Part shown: positions 25,007 through 32,992 of the stretch, piece after piece
How the letters are laid out: each line of letters begins with the position of its first letter
How positions within the stretch are numbered: position 1 is the stretch's first letter
NCBI GenBank assembly: GCA_006226425.1
Contig: SBGX01000023.1
Coordinates: 129,370-193,369 of the forward strand
Source: Bacteroidota bacterium
Lineage (GTDB): Bacteria > Bacteroidota > Bacteroidia > Flavobacteriales_D > Crocinitomicaceae
Direction: 5' to 3'
Length of the DNA stretch: 64,000 nucleotides
Notes under the pieces: model-generated
Database searches by the model: none
Seen by the model: only the letters and a program-made list of their open reading frames with translations
Told to the model about the DNA's origin: nothing
Program-made: the position numbers and the translations under genes

Positions 25007-25038
25007 AGCGTTTCCAAACAATCCATACATTTGTCCCT

Positions 25039-25875
25039 ATGTATCAGGAATTAATTCGTAGAGCCCTGGAGGAAGATTTGGGGGATGGAGACCACTCTTC
25101 ATTGGCTTGTGTGCCCGAAAATGCAAAAGGAAAGGCAACTCTTTATATCAAGGATGATGGCGTATTGGCCGGGGTAGAATTGGCTTGTGAGATATTCAAG
25201 TTTTACGATCCGGACTTACAGGTAGATGTGTTTATTCAGGATGGCGCACGTGTTAAGAAGGGAGACGTGGCTCTGGAAGTTCGCGGTGCTGCACAATCTA
25301 TTTTATCAACGGAACGCCTGGTATTGAATTTTATGCAACGAATGAGTGGGATAGCTACTCAAACGAGGGAATTGGTGGATTTGACGGAAGGTTCTAAAAC
25401 ACAAATCCTGGATACGAGAAAGACAACTCCCGGACTGCGATTGATCGAAAAGTGGGCGGTGAGAATTGGTGGTGCCATGAATCATCGGATGGGATTGTAC
25501 GACATGATCATGTTAAAAGACAATCACATTGATTTCGCAGGAGGAATTGCCCAGGCCATTGAACGAACCAGAAATTATTTGAAGGAAAATTCGCGCGATC
25601 TGAAAATCGAAATTGAAGTTCGGAACGAAGAGGAATTAAAAGAAGTTCTTGAGATTGGTGGAGTAGACCGAATCATGCTCGATAATTTCTCCCCAGAACG
25701 TATTTCGAAAGCCCTGGAGTATATCCCGGAAAGTTATGAGGTGGAAGCTTCCGGGGGAATTACCAGAGAAACGTTAAAGTCTTATGCTGCAACTGGGGTC
25801 GATTTTATTTCGATCGGGGCTTTGACACATAGTTTCCAAAGTTTGGACATGAGTCTTAAAGCAGATTTTAGTTAA
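25039..25875 (+). CDS. nadC: Nicotinate-nucleotide pyrophosphorylase (carboxylating)
   Basis: The 278-residue protein begins with EEDLGDGDHSS (family pattern EDlG-GD-T) and has LNFMQRMSGIAT, ILDTRKTTPGLR, EKWAVRIGGAMNHR and MLKDNHI, which are the quinolinate and PRPP binding segments of NadC. It makes nicotinate mononucleotide from quinolinate in NAD synthesis. Its stop codon shares the palindrome TTAA with the stop of the facing gene. Confidence 0.97.
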   Translation: MYQELIRRALEEDLGDGDHSSLACVPENAKGKATLYIKDDGVLAGVELACEIFKFYDPDLQVDVFIQDGARVKKGDVALEVRGAAQSILSTERLVLNFMQRMSGIATQTRELVDLTEGSKTQILDTRKTTPGLRLIEKWAVRIGGAMNHRMGLYDMIMLKDNHIDFAGGIAQAIERTRNYLKENSRDLKIEIEVRNEEELKEVLEIGGVDRIMLDNFSPERISKALEYIPESYEVEASGGITRETLKSYAATGVDFISIGALTHSFQSLDMSLKADFS

Positions 25876-26240
25876 TTGTCCAGGAGGTCATTTTTGTCAT
25901 CTTCTTCTCTGTTGGCAAAGGGATTGTAGAAGAAGGAAACACCCAGTACCAATCCTCCTAAAATGATGAGGATGTATCCATAGGGCCAGTGCATGATTCG
26001 GAAAATGAGTCCGGCAAACACAATGATACTTCCAATCCAGAAAATGAGGTTGTAGTTGGCATTTTTTCCTTCCGACTGAAAAGCGAGAATATTTGCCAAA
26101 AAGGCAATACCACCGAAGATCAAAATTCCATACTTGGCCGTGATCGGAGAAATGTAATCGCTGAAATAGTTGGTAAAAACGGGAACTGCGCATAGAAATG
26201 CGAGGGCAAAGCAAATGGAAGAAATCTTCTTGTAAATCAT
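25872..26240 (-). CDS. Small four-helix membrane protein (GldL-like hydrophobic region)
   Basis: A 122-residue protein with four hydrophobic helices and an acidic C-terminal tail (NREEDDKNDLLDN). The segment IMHWPYGYILIILGG resembles the KIMHWPG-type motif in the membrane part of GldL, seen in several small Bacteroidota proteins. It is the last gene of the dapD-rsgA-dtd-MazG run, 20 bases after the MazG-like gene start on the other side. Function unknown. Confidence 0.65.
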   Translation of the reverse strand: MIYKKISSICFALAFLCAVPVFTNYFSDYISPITAKYGILIFGGIAFLANILAFQSEGKNANYNLIFWIGSIIVFAGLIFRIMHWPYGYILIILGGLVLGVSFFYNPFANREEDDKNDLLDN

Positions 26241-26260
26241 GAGGATCAGGTGCTTTTGAA

Positions 26261-26587
26261 TTAATGCAATTTATGATTTTTTTGATGTCGTTCGGAATCG
26301 CGTTCTGTTTTTTTTGTGAGATTTCGACTGAGCGCATCATCCAGGTCGATTCCAGTTTGATTGGCCAGACAGATTAGGACAAAGAGTACATCAGCCATTT
26401 CATCTCCAAGATCCTTATTCTTATCAGATTCTTTTTCACTTTGTTCCCCATACCTGCGTGCAATGATGCGAGCCACTTCTCCGACTTCTTCGGTCAACAT
26501 GGCCATGTTTGTTAGTTCATTGAAATACCTGACACCATGCTGTTTGATCCACTGATCGACCAGTTCCTGTGCTTGTTTAATTTCCAT
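26261..26587 (-). CDS. MazG-like nucleotide pyrophosphohydrolase
   Basis: The 108-residue protein matches a single all-alpha MazG-like domain: EEVGEVARIIARRY and DLGDEMADVLFVLICLAN give the EExxE and ExxD metal-binding residues. Such enzymes hydrolyse (d)NTPs or modified nucleotides to monophosphates. Its start lies directly against the dtd stop (26587/26588), so the two are cotranscribed. Confidence 0.88.
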   Translation of the reverse strand: MEIKQAQELVDQWIKQHGVRYFNELTNMAMLTEEVGEVARIIARRYGEQSEKESDKNKDLGDEMADVLFVLICLANQTGIDLDDALSRNLTKKTERDSERHQKNHKLH

Positions 26588-27040
26588 TTATTCTTTGTTT
26601 TTACTGTCCATGAAAATGGTAACCGGACCATCATTACATAGATTCACCTTCATATCGGCTGCGAATTTTCCAGTTTCTACCTGTAGTCCTGTTTGTGCAT
26701 GAAGTTTTTGAATGAAGTATTCGTAAAGCGGAATGGCTTGTTCAGGTCTGGCCGCTCGAATGAAGCTGGGTCGGTTTCCTTTTTTCGTAGAGGCATGGAG
26801 TGTGAATTGGCTAACCACCAGGAAAGAGCCTTTAATTTCCTGAACGGAAAGATTCATTTTTCCCTCGGCATCTCCAAAAACGCGCATATTGGAAGTTTTT
26901 TGGATGAGCCAGTCGGCATCTTCCTGAGTGTCATCTCCCTCGATTCCCAGTAAGATCAGAAAACCTTGCTGAATGCTGGCTGTTTCGTTTTCGTCAATCG
27001 TCACAGAAGCCTCACGAACACGTTGTATGATGGTTCTCAT
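26588..27040 (-). CDS. dtd: D-aminoacyl-tRNA deacylase
   Basis: A 150-residue protein with MRTIIQRVREASVTID at the start, SFLVVSQFTLHASTKKGNRPSF (the SQFTL motif) and NDGPVTI (Gly-cisPro type region) near the end, all diagnostic for DTD. It removes D-amino acids and glycine from mischarged tRNA. It overlaps rsgA by four bases. Confidence 0.96.
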   Translation of the reverse strand: MRTIIQRVREASVTIDENETASIQQGFLILLGIEGDDTQEDADWLIQKTSNMRVFGDAEGKMNLSVQEIKGSFLVVSQFTLHASTKKGNRPSFIRAARPEQAIPLYEYFIQKLHAQTGLQVETGKFAADMKVNLCNDGPVTIFMDSKNKE

Positions 27041-27981
27041 GGGTATAGTTTTTTGCGGTGTACTTCACTTTCATCTTCGAGCATCAATTGAAGGTAGCTC
27101 TTGTATCTGCTTTCCGGAATCTCGCCCATTTCGACCGCATTCTTAACAGCGCATTGAGGTTCGTTCAAATGCTGACAATTGTGGAACTTACAACTTCCCA
27201 GAATTTCTCTCATTTCCGGGAAATAGTGTGAAATAACTTCTTTGTCCAAATCTACGATTCCGAATGCCCGGATACCTGGGGTATCAATGATGTAAGCCCC
27301 AAAGTCAAGTTTGAACATCTCTGCAAAGGTGGTGGTATGTTGACCTTGTCGGTGTGCCTGCGAGATCGCTCCAATGCGTAGATTCAGCTCGGGATCCAAT
27401 GAATTGATCAGAGTACTTTTTCCCACGCCGCTGTGTCCCGAAACCATGACCTGTTTGCCAGTCATTTTTTGGCGGATAAAATCAATGGAGGTAGGTTCTT
27501 GAGCACAAATTGGGTAGCATTCGTAGCCAATAGATTGATACAGCTCAATGAGTCGTTCCATTTCGTTGGTTTCCTCTGTTGAATAAAGGTCCGTTTTGTT
27601 GAACAATAGAATAGTCGGAATTCTAAACGACTCGGCGGAAACCAGGAAACGATCAATGAAAGCAAGGTGAGTTTGAGGGGAGTGGAGAGTCACAACTAAA
27701 AAGGCGAGATCGACATTGGCAGCAAGAATTTGCATCTGTTTGCTCAAATTCGTCGATTTCCGGACAATGTAGTTTTTTCGGGGTTCGAAATCCTGGATCA
27801 GATAATTCCCCTCTTCATCAGATTCGTCTAATAGAATAACCCGGTCACCAACAGCAATAGGGTTGGTCGTTTTGAGTTTTTCCATTCTCAGTTTTCCACG
27901 GATACGTCCTGAAACGACTTGTCCATCTTCGTTTTCAATCAGGTACCATTTTCCTGTGGATTTGATGACGACTCCCTTCAT
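27037..27981 (-). CDS. rsgA: Ribosome small-subunit-dependent GTPase A
   Basis: The 314-residue protein shows the circularly permuted GTPase order: FNKTD (G4) before GHSGVGKST (G1) and DTPGIRAFG (G3). It is preceded by an OB-fold N-terminus and followed by a zinc site in CKFHNCQHLNEPQC. RsgA checks and releases late 30S assembly intermediates. It lies three bases after dapD and overlaps dtd. Confidence 0.96.
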   Translation of the reverse strand: MKGVVIKSTGKWYLIENEDGQVVSGRIRGKLRMEKLKTTNPIAVGDRVILLDESDEEGNYLIQDFEPRKNYIVRKSTNLSKQMQILAANVDLAFLVVTLHSPQTHLAFIDRFLVSAESFRIPTILLFNKTDLYSTEETNEMERLIELYQSIGYECYPICAQEPTSIDFIRQKMTGKQVMVSGHSGVGKSTLINSLDPELNLRIGAISQAHRQGQHTTTFAEMFKLDFGAYIIDTPGIRAFGIVDLDKEVISHYFPEMREILGSCKFHNCQHLNEPQCAVKNAVEMGEIPESRYKSYLQLMLEDESEVHRKKLYP

Positions 27982-27984
27982 GGA

Positions 27985-28794
27985 TCAAACGGCTACCTGA
28001 TGCTCTCTTAAGGCATCATTTAAAGATGTTTTCAAATCAGTACTGGCTTTTCTTTGTCCAATAATCAGCGCACATGGAACCTGATATTCTCCGGCTGGAA
28101 ATTTTTTGGAGTAGCTTCCTGGAATTACGACACTTCTCTCTGGGATGAATCCTTTCATTTCACGGGGTTCATTGCCAGTCACATCAATGATCTTGGTGGA
28201 TGCTGTTAGCACAACATTTGCACCTAGCACCGCCTGTTTCCCAACTCTTACTCCTTCGACAACGATACACCTTGAACCAATGAAAGCGTCATCTTCAATG
28301 ATGACTGGAGCGGCCTGGAGTGGTTCCAGGACCCCACCAATTCCGACTCCACCGCTTAGGTGCACGTTTTTTCCAATTTGAGCGCATGATCCAACAGTTG
28401 CCCAGGTATCAACCATCGTTCCAGAGTCCACGTAAGCACCAATGTTGACATAGGAAGGCATCATAATGACACCGGAAGCAATAAATGCTCCGTAACGAGC
28501 AACGGCGTGTGGAACCACCCGAACACCCAATTCCTTGTAATTGTTTTTGAGTGCCATCTTATCATGGAACTCGAAGGGTCCGACTTCAATGGTCTCCATT
28601 TGTCGAATCGGAAAATACATGACGACTGCCTTTTTAACCCATTCATTGACAGACCATCCTCCCTGAGCGTTGGGTTCAGCAACTCTCAGTTTTCCGAGAT
28701 CAATTTCCTCAATGACTTGTTCGACAGCTCGTTGATATTGCTCCTGTTTCAGTAAATCCCTGTTTTCCCAGGCCTCTTCGATCAATGTTTTCAT
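27985..28794 (-). CDS. dapD: 2,3,4,5-tetrahydropyridine-2,6-dicarboxylate N-succinyltransferase
   Basis: The 269-residue protein has a helical N-terminus (LIEEAWENRDLL), VVPHAVARYGAFIASGVIMMPSY split by glycine-rich turns, and a left-handed hexapeptide repeat (VHLSGGVGIGGVLEP, AFIGSRCIVVEGVRVG). It belongs to lysine and diaminopimelate synthesis by the succinylase route. Its ATG directly follows the stop of the secreted propeller gene. Confidence 0.96.
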   Translation of the reverse strand: MKTLIEEAWENRDLLKQEQYQRAVEQVIEEIDLGKLRVAEPNAQGGWSVNEWVKKAVVMYFPIRQMETIEVGPFEFHDKMALKNNYKELGVRVVPHAVARYGAFIASGVIMMPSYVNIGAYVDSGTMVDTWATVGSCAQIGKNVHLSGGVGIGGVLEPLQAAPVIIEDDAFIGSRCIVVEGVRVGKQAVLGANVVLTASTKIIDVTGNEPREMKGFIPERSVVIPGSYSKKFPAGEYQVPCALIIGQRKASTDLKTSLNDALREHQVAV

Positions 28795-30219
28795 TTAAGG
28801 GGTGATAATTATACGTTTGATTAATTCGGACTTTCCAGATTGCGTTTGAAAGATGTAGTGTCCTGGAGTCAGTGCTCTTAAGTCCACCTGATTTGATGTT
28901 TGCTCTAAAATTTTCCTTCCTTGCAGATCGTGGATAGAATAATTTAGCTCTTCATGCAACATTAGATAATTTTGGGATTTGGACAATGCAAGTGATTTGT
29001 TCTGAGTCAGATGATCCAGTTCTGAGATACTTTGTGTTTGATCCACCGTAACATAATATAGGGCTCCGGCATCTTCATAAACCACATGGAATTTGTAGGC
29101 TGATCCGGAATAAGCAATTGCCGGTTTGAACTGATTTCCTGATTTGGCAGTCAGATTGATCCGATTCGCCTCATCCAATCCTGCAATGCCATTTGTACTG
29201 GCATTAAAAAACACATCAACTCCCTGATCATTTCCTTCAAAAACCACCCCGAGTAAACTTTCTTTTCCCGCTATTTGAGGGTAGTTGGAGTTATTTGGAA
29301 GATTGAGGCTCAGGTCAACTGATCCCAGGTTGCTTGTGTTTGCTCCCAATTGATGCTCATTTAGGAAGACCTTATTTCGATTATTTTCAAAGGATTTATA
29401 GACACTCCACAGTTTTCCATTGTCTAACAAGGCATCTGGCCCGGTACTCGGACAAGCATTAATCAGCCATTGGTGCTGGTCTACCTGGAGTATTTCCTGA
29501 AAAGTTAAGCCGCGATCTTTGGAAACCAAAGCATGGATGTCCCGGATGTTTTGATTGTTATTTCGAAATAACTGAATCACGTATTCTTCGTTGACGACCA
29601 ATTCCGGTTGACAACAGTCACAGGCTTCATTACCAAGCAGGGAACTAACTTCAGCAGGATTTCCGAAGTTGTTTCCTCCGTCAGTTGATCGGACAACGAC
29701 GTATTGCGGGTTCAAACCATCTTTGTCGTGTGTCATATAGGTAATGAAGATTGTGTCATTGTATACCGCTACGTCTGGATATTGGGCATAGCCTTCATTC
29801 AGGTGGTCGACACGAATGGTGTCACTAAAATTTTGTCCGTTATCAGTTGACTTGACCAGGTAGATATGCCCGGTAGAGTAGCCGTCTTCTCTAAAAACAA
29901 CATAAATATCGTCATTCCAACGCGCTAAGTCAGGGCCACTCCAATTATAGCTTTGAACATCCAGTCCTGTTGGATTGAGTGCTTTAGGAGTCTCAACATT
30001 GCTTCCTGAAACCCTTGTGAAATAGCAATTTTTGCTAATTGGGTCAGTCCAAAGGACCAAAGCATCTCCTGAATCAGTTCCGACAATCTGTGGATGATAA
30101 CCACCATGTTGATCACTGATCAATATTGGTTCCGAAGCAGAAAAATTTTGTGCAAGAGATGTAAATGCGGCAAAACCTATAAAATAAAGAAAGACAGAAA
30201 AATTTCTTAGTGAAGACAT
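28795..30219 (-). CDS. Secreted BNR/sialidase-like propeller protein with T9SS sorting domain
   Basis: This 474-residue protein has a signal peptide ending near FTSLAQ. It has several Asp-box-like repeats (STDNGQNFS, STDGGNNFG, SKDRGLTFQ) that mark a sialidase-type beta-propeller. The C-terminal 70 residues (YSIHDLQGRKILEQ, then LRALTPGHYIFQTQSGK) match the type A sorting signal of the type IX secretion system. It is probably exported to the cell surface. No sialidase arginine triad is evident, so binding rather than hydrolysis is equally likely. It lies directly upstream of dapD. Confidence 0.8.
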   Translation of the reverse strand: MSSLRNFSVFLYFIGFAAFTSLAQNFSASEPILISDQHGGYHPQIVGTDSGDALVLWTDPISKNCYFTRVSGSNVETPKALNPTGLDVQSYNWSGPDLARWNDDIYVVFREDGYSTGHIYLVKSTDNGQNFSDTIRVDHLNEGYAQYPDVAVYNDTIFITYMTHDKDGLNPQYVVVRSTDGGNNFGNPAEVSSLLGNEACDCCQPELVVNEEYVIQLFRNNNQNIRDIHALVSKDRGLTFQEILQVDQHQWLINACPSTGPDALLDNGKLWSVYKSFENNRNKVFLNEHQLGANTSNLGSVDLSLNLPNNSNYPQIAGKESLLGVVFEGNDQGVDVFFNASTNGIAGLDEANRINLTAKSGNQFKPAIAYSGSAYKFHVVYEDAGALYYVTVDQTQSISELDHLTQNKSLALSKSQNYLMLHEELNYSIHDLQGRKILEQTSNQVDLRALTPGHYIFQTQSGKSELIKRIIITP

Positions 30220-30233
30220 GAAAATTAATTTTA

Positions 30234-30265
30234 TTGAAAAATGATACCAAAGTTACTTATTTTTG
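30234..30265 (+). promoter_or_regulatory. Putative promoter for ruvX
   Basis: TTG at 30234-30236, 21 bases, then TATTTTTG at 30258-30265, a match to the Bacteroidota -33/-7 pattern. Transcription would begin about seven bases before the ruvX ATG at 30278. Confidence 0.45.
30248..30255 (-). promoter_or_regulatory. Putative -7 element for the propeller-dapD-rsgA-dtd run
   Basis: Plus-strand CAAAGTTA reads TAACTTTG on the minus strand (TAnnTTTG), 29 bases before the propeller start. It sits three bases from the opposite -7 element, so the divergent promoters nearly overlap. Confidence 0.4.
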
Positions 30266-30277
30266 GGCGATTCGATT

Positions 30278-30688
30278 ATGGGTAAAGTACTGGCAATTGA
30301 TTTTGGTTTGAAGCGCACCGGATTAGCATTATCTGATGAATCTCAGATTTTTGCTTTTGGCCACGGAACTGTGGAAAGTCGTCACTTACTTTCTGAGTTG
30401 AAGACCCTTATTGCGCGGGAAAAAGTATCCCAAATTGTACTCGGGCTTCCAAAGAGAATGAACCTGGAGGATTCCCATATCACGGAGAATGTTCATCTAT
30501 TAAAGGAAAAACTTATTCAGGAGTTTCACTTGCCCGTGGAGCTTTATGACGAACGATTCACGTCAAAAATGGCAAGTCAGGCTATTGAATTGAGTGGAGC
30601 ATCCCGAAAAAAGAGACAGGATAAAGCGCTGGTAGATGAAGTAAGTGCCACGATTATCCTGCAGTCCTATTTGGCGTCCAAAGGCTGA
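30278..30688 (+). CDS. ruvX: Putative pre-16S rRNA nuclease / Holliday junction resolvase-like YqgF
   Basis: I chose the ATG at 30278 (MGKVLAIDFG) over an upstream TTG. The 136-residue RNase H-fold protein has VLAIDFGLKRTGLAL, LGLPKRMN, YDERFTSK and DKALVDEVSATIILQ, all standard for YqgF. Members process 16S rRNA ends and some have been proposed to resolve DNA junctions. A near-consensus promoter lies immediately upstream; gldA follows 49 bases later. Confidence 0.94.
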   Translation: MGKVLAIDFGLKRTGLALSDESQIFAFGHGTVESRHLLSELKTLIAREKVSQIVLGLPKRMNLEDSHITENVHLLKEKLIQEFHLPVELYDERFTSKMASQAIELSGASRKKRQDKALVDEVSATIILQSYLASKG

Positions 30689-30737
30689 TGTTAGAAGCAT
30701 AAAAAGTTTTATCTTCGCAAGAATCAAACTGTGTTCC

Positions 30738-31643
30738 ATGTCCATCGAAGTCCGACATTTAAGCAAATTTTACGGAGAACAGGCAGCTGTTAACGATATT
30801 TCTTTCAAGGTGAATAGGGGAGAAATAGTTGCTTTCCTGGGGCCAAATGGCGCAGGGAAGTCGACGACGATGAAGATGATCACTGGATTTATCCCGACAT
30901 CGAAGGGGGAAGCTTTTGTTTGTGATCAACTGGTCAAGATGGACAGTTTGGATACACGCAGAAAAATTGGTTATCTGCCGGAGAACAACCCCTTGTACCT
31001 TGATATGTATGTGAAGGAGTACCTGGAATTTGTAGCGCGAATTTATAAAGTAGGAAACTACCGAAGTCGGGTAGATGAGATGGTTCAACGGGTAGGGCTG
31101 GAATTGGAGCAGAAGAAGCTCATAGGGAAATTATCAAAAGGATATCGGCAGCGAGTCGGTTTGGCTCAGGCGATCATTCATGACCCTGAAGTATTGATTC
31201 TGGACGAGCCAACTTCTGGTTTGGATCCGAATCAATTGGTGGAAATTCGCGAATTGATCAAGCAGATCGGAAAAGAGAAAACGGTGATGCTTTCAACGCA
31301 TATTATGCAGGAAGTGGAAGCCATTTGTGATCGAGTGATCATCATCAAAAGAGGAGAAATTGTTGCAGATGATAAGGCGGCAAATCTTCAATATGAGGCG
31401 GACAGCCAGGTTGTTTTTGTAGAGTTTGATGGCCAGGCGGCAAAAAATCAACTTCGAAAAATAGAAGGTGTCACAAAAGTGGAGTCTCTGGAAGAAAATT
31501 CATGGCTCATCGAGGCACAGGGTGTCGCGGATATTCGAAAAAATATTTCGCGTTTTGCCCAGCAACATGATTTGTTGGTGTTGACTATTCGGAAGGAAGA
31601 AAAAACGTTGGAAGAGGTGTTTAAGAAATTGACAAGTAATTAA
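30738..31643 (+). CDS. gldA: ABC transporter ATP-binding protein, GldA-like
   Basis: The start is the ATG at 30738 (MSIEVRHLSKFYGEQ); the frame runs further upstream into ruvX but without family similarity. The 301-residue ATPase has Walker A GPNGAGKST at residues 35-43, signature LSKGYRQRVGLAQ, Walker B VLILDEPTSGLD and an STHIMQE switch region, then a C-terminal extension. The sequence fits GldA, the ATPase of the Gld ABC transporter tied to gliding in some Bacteroidota, but homologues also occur in non-gliders. GldF/GldG partners are not in the window. Confidence 0.8.
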   Translation: MSIEVRHLSKFYGEQAAVNDISFKVNRGEIVAFLGPNGAGKSTTMKMITGFIPTSKGEAFVCDQLVKMDSLDTRRKIGYLPENNPLYLDMYVKEYLEFVARIYKVGNYRSRVDEMVQRVGLELEQKKLIGKLSKGYRQRVGLAQAIIHDPEVLILDEPTSGLDPNQLVEIRELIKQIGKEKTVMLSTHIMQEVEAICDRVIIIKRGEIVADDKAANLQYEADSQVVFVEFDGQAAKNQLRKIEGVTKVESLEENSWLIEAQGVADIRKNISRFAQQHDLLVLTIRKEEKTLEEVFKKLTSN

Positions 31644-31655
31644 TACTGTTTCGTC

Positions 31656-32030
31656 TTAGTCTTTCGGAACATCAAATTTGTAATCGAAGTTCAACCCGGA
31701 CATTTCCTGAAAAATTTTACCGGCCTCAATTAATTCCAGGTCTTCTTCTTCCGTAATCCAGGTGACCGAAGCATTCGTTTTATCTGGAATTTGCTCAGAG
31801 ACGAGATTTAGAATATTCAGAATGCATTTGGAAGAACCGGTATTGAAGTAGTCCAGTTGAATCAAAATGTGAAGTCGCTTATGGTTTCTTAAAAAATCGT
31901 TGAGCTCATCAATGATGGGACTGTAAAACTGAACAGGATTTTCAGGACATGAAACACCCTTTATTTCCAACTCGGAAGAATCCGTGTCGAATTGTACAAA
32001 AGGCGTTTTAGATGTTGCTTTTACGTTCAT
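31656..32030 (-). CDS. SiaC-family regulatory phosphoprotein (DUF1987), copy 2
   Basis: The 124-residue protein matches DUF1987/SiaC: an N-terminal FVQFDTDSSELEIKGVS (beta hairpin), FYSPIIDELNDFL, and the phospho-acceptor region LDYFNTGSSKCILNIL with Thr64 at the place of the SiaC phosphothreonine. In Pseudomonas, unphosphorylated SiaC activates a diguanylate cyclase. It differs clearly from the copy at 32618-32992. It is the last gene of the SiaABC-like operon, and its stop lies twelve bases from the end of the facing gldA. Confidence 0.85.
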   Translation of the reverse strand: MNVKATSKTPFVQFDTDSSELEIKGVSCPENPVQFYSPIIDELNDFLRNHKRLHILIQLDYFNTGSSKCILNILNLVSEQIPDKTNASVTWITEEEDLELIEAGKIFQEMSGLNFDYKFDVPKD

Positions 32031-32040
32031 TAATTCCGAT

Positions 32041-32583
32041 TTAATTCACTGAAACATTTAGGTCAAAAGTGTATAAATTATCGTTGAGGCTATCGATATT
32101 ATATTTGATATTTTTATTGGATCTGAAAACAATGTCATACAATCCGATTCCTGCATTCCCTTCCTCTGAAAGATCTGCATTTTCAATGGCATCGATGTAT
32201 TTATCTCTGATTTCTCCTTTTTCAAGGGCAATAAACTGGTTCAACTTGGTAATGATTTGCTCCCGGTCTCCTTCATTCACAACATTTCCTGAAAAAATGG
32301 TTGGTTGGTGTTCCCTCGTTCCCAAAATAAAATAGGGGAGTATTCGATCATGTTTTTCCTGGTGTTTTACAATGTTTTGAAGAATTTCAATGCTGATCAT
32401 CTTCGTTCGAGTAATCATTCCCTTGGAAAAGCCTTCCAGTTTCATTTTGCGTTCAATCAATTGGATGGCAGAGATCGTAATATCCTGATCGAGCTTTCCA
32501 TACAGGACGAACAGAAAGTCTGAAACACACTCATGGCAACTGAGTTCGTTCAGCATCTTTTTCAGTTGTTCGTTCTGGATCAT
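32041..32583 (-). CDS. SiaB-family protein kinase (DUF6272)
   Basis: A 180-residue protein of the SiaB type. MKLEGFSKGMITRTKMISIEILQNIVKHQ is a GHKL-type helix with Glu and Asn in the ATP-binding place (split here across residues about 48-75), and NAGIGLYDIVFRS provides the glycine-rich lid. SiaB phosphorylates SiaC on a conserved threonine. It lies between two SiaC genes, with gaps of 34 and 10 bases, so one kinase may serve both. Confidence 0.85.
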   Translation of the reverse strand: MIQNEQLKKMLNELSCHECVSDFLFVLYGKLDQDITISAIQLIERKMKLEGFSKGMITRTKMISIEILQNIVKHQEKHDRILPYFILGTREHQPTIFSGNVVNEGDREQIITKLNQFIALEKGEIRDKYIDAIENADLSEEGNAGIGLYDIVFRSNKNIKYNIDSLNDNLYTFDLNVSVN

Positions 32584-32617
32584 TGGTACTAAATTAGTAA
32601 AAAAGAAAACACCACGT

Positions 32618-32992
32618 TTAGGTATAAACCAAGTTAAATTTGATCCCTACGGATTCCTCGAGAAGTTCTCCCTCTTCGATTAGATCCTCATCATCCTGAT
32701 CACAGATCCAGTTTACCTGAAATTTGCTTTGCTCTGCCTCGCAATATTGATGGAGTTCTTTCAGGAGAGCAACGATCATTTTGACGCTTGAAGTATTCAT
32801 GTATTCCAGTTTCAAATCTAAAATTACCTCCGAAGGCATATTGGATTTGAATTCTTCGATCCATTCAAATATTTCCTGATAAAACAGATTCACATTTTCT
32901 GGCACCGAAATCCCTGATATACTCAGATGTCCAGCCGGATCGAAACGAACTTCAGGACTGTCCTGGCTGGGTAGGATGATTAATTTTTTCAT
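32618..32992 (-). CDS. SiaC-family regulatory phosphoprotein (DUF1987), copy 1
   Basis: This 124-residue protein has VRFDPAGHLSISGISVPEN, then LKLEYMNTSSVKMIVALLKEL with Thr67 as the probable phospho-site, and an acidic DQDDEDLIEEGELLEE tail, as in SiaC. Its ATG overlaps the stop of the SpoIIE phosphatase upstream (ATGA), which ties the phosphatase and its likely substrate at translation. Confidence 0.88.
   Translation of the reverse strand: MKKLIILPSQDSPEVRFDPAGHLSISGISVPENVNLFYQEIFEWIEEFKSNMPSEVILDLKLEYMNTSSVKMIVALLKELHQYCEAEQSKFQVNWICDQDDEDLIEEGELLEESVGIKFNLVYT

Noticed and set aside
25026..25033. TACATTTG as a promoter for nadC
   Set aside because: It would start transcription at the ATG itself and has no TTG upstream; a chance match is more likely, and the DUF4783 promoter can serve nadC.
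28795..30219. True sialidase linked to the Pse locus
   Set aside because: Asp-box repeats are present but I see no arginine triad or catalytic Tyr/Glu; it is also 8 kb from the Pse genes.
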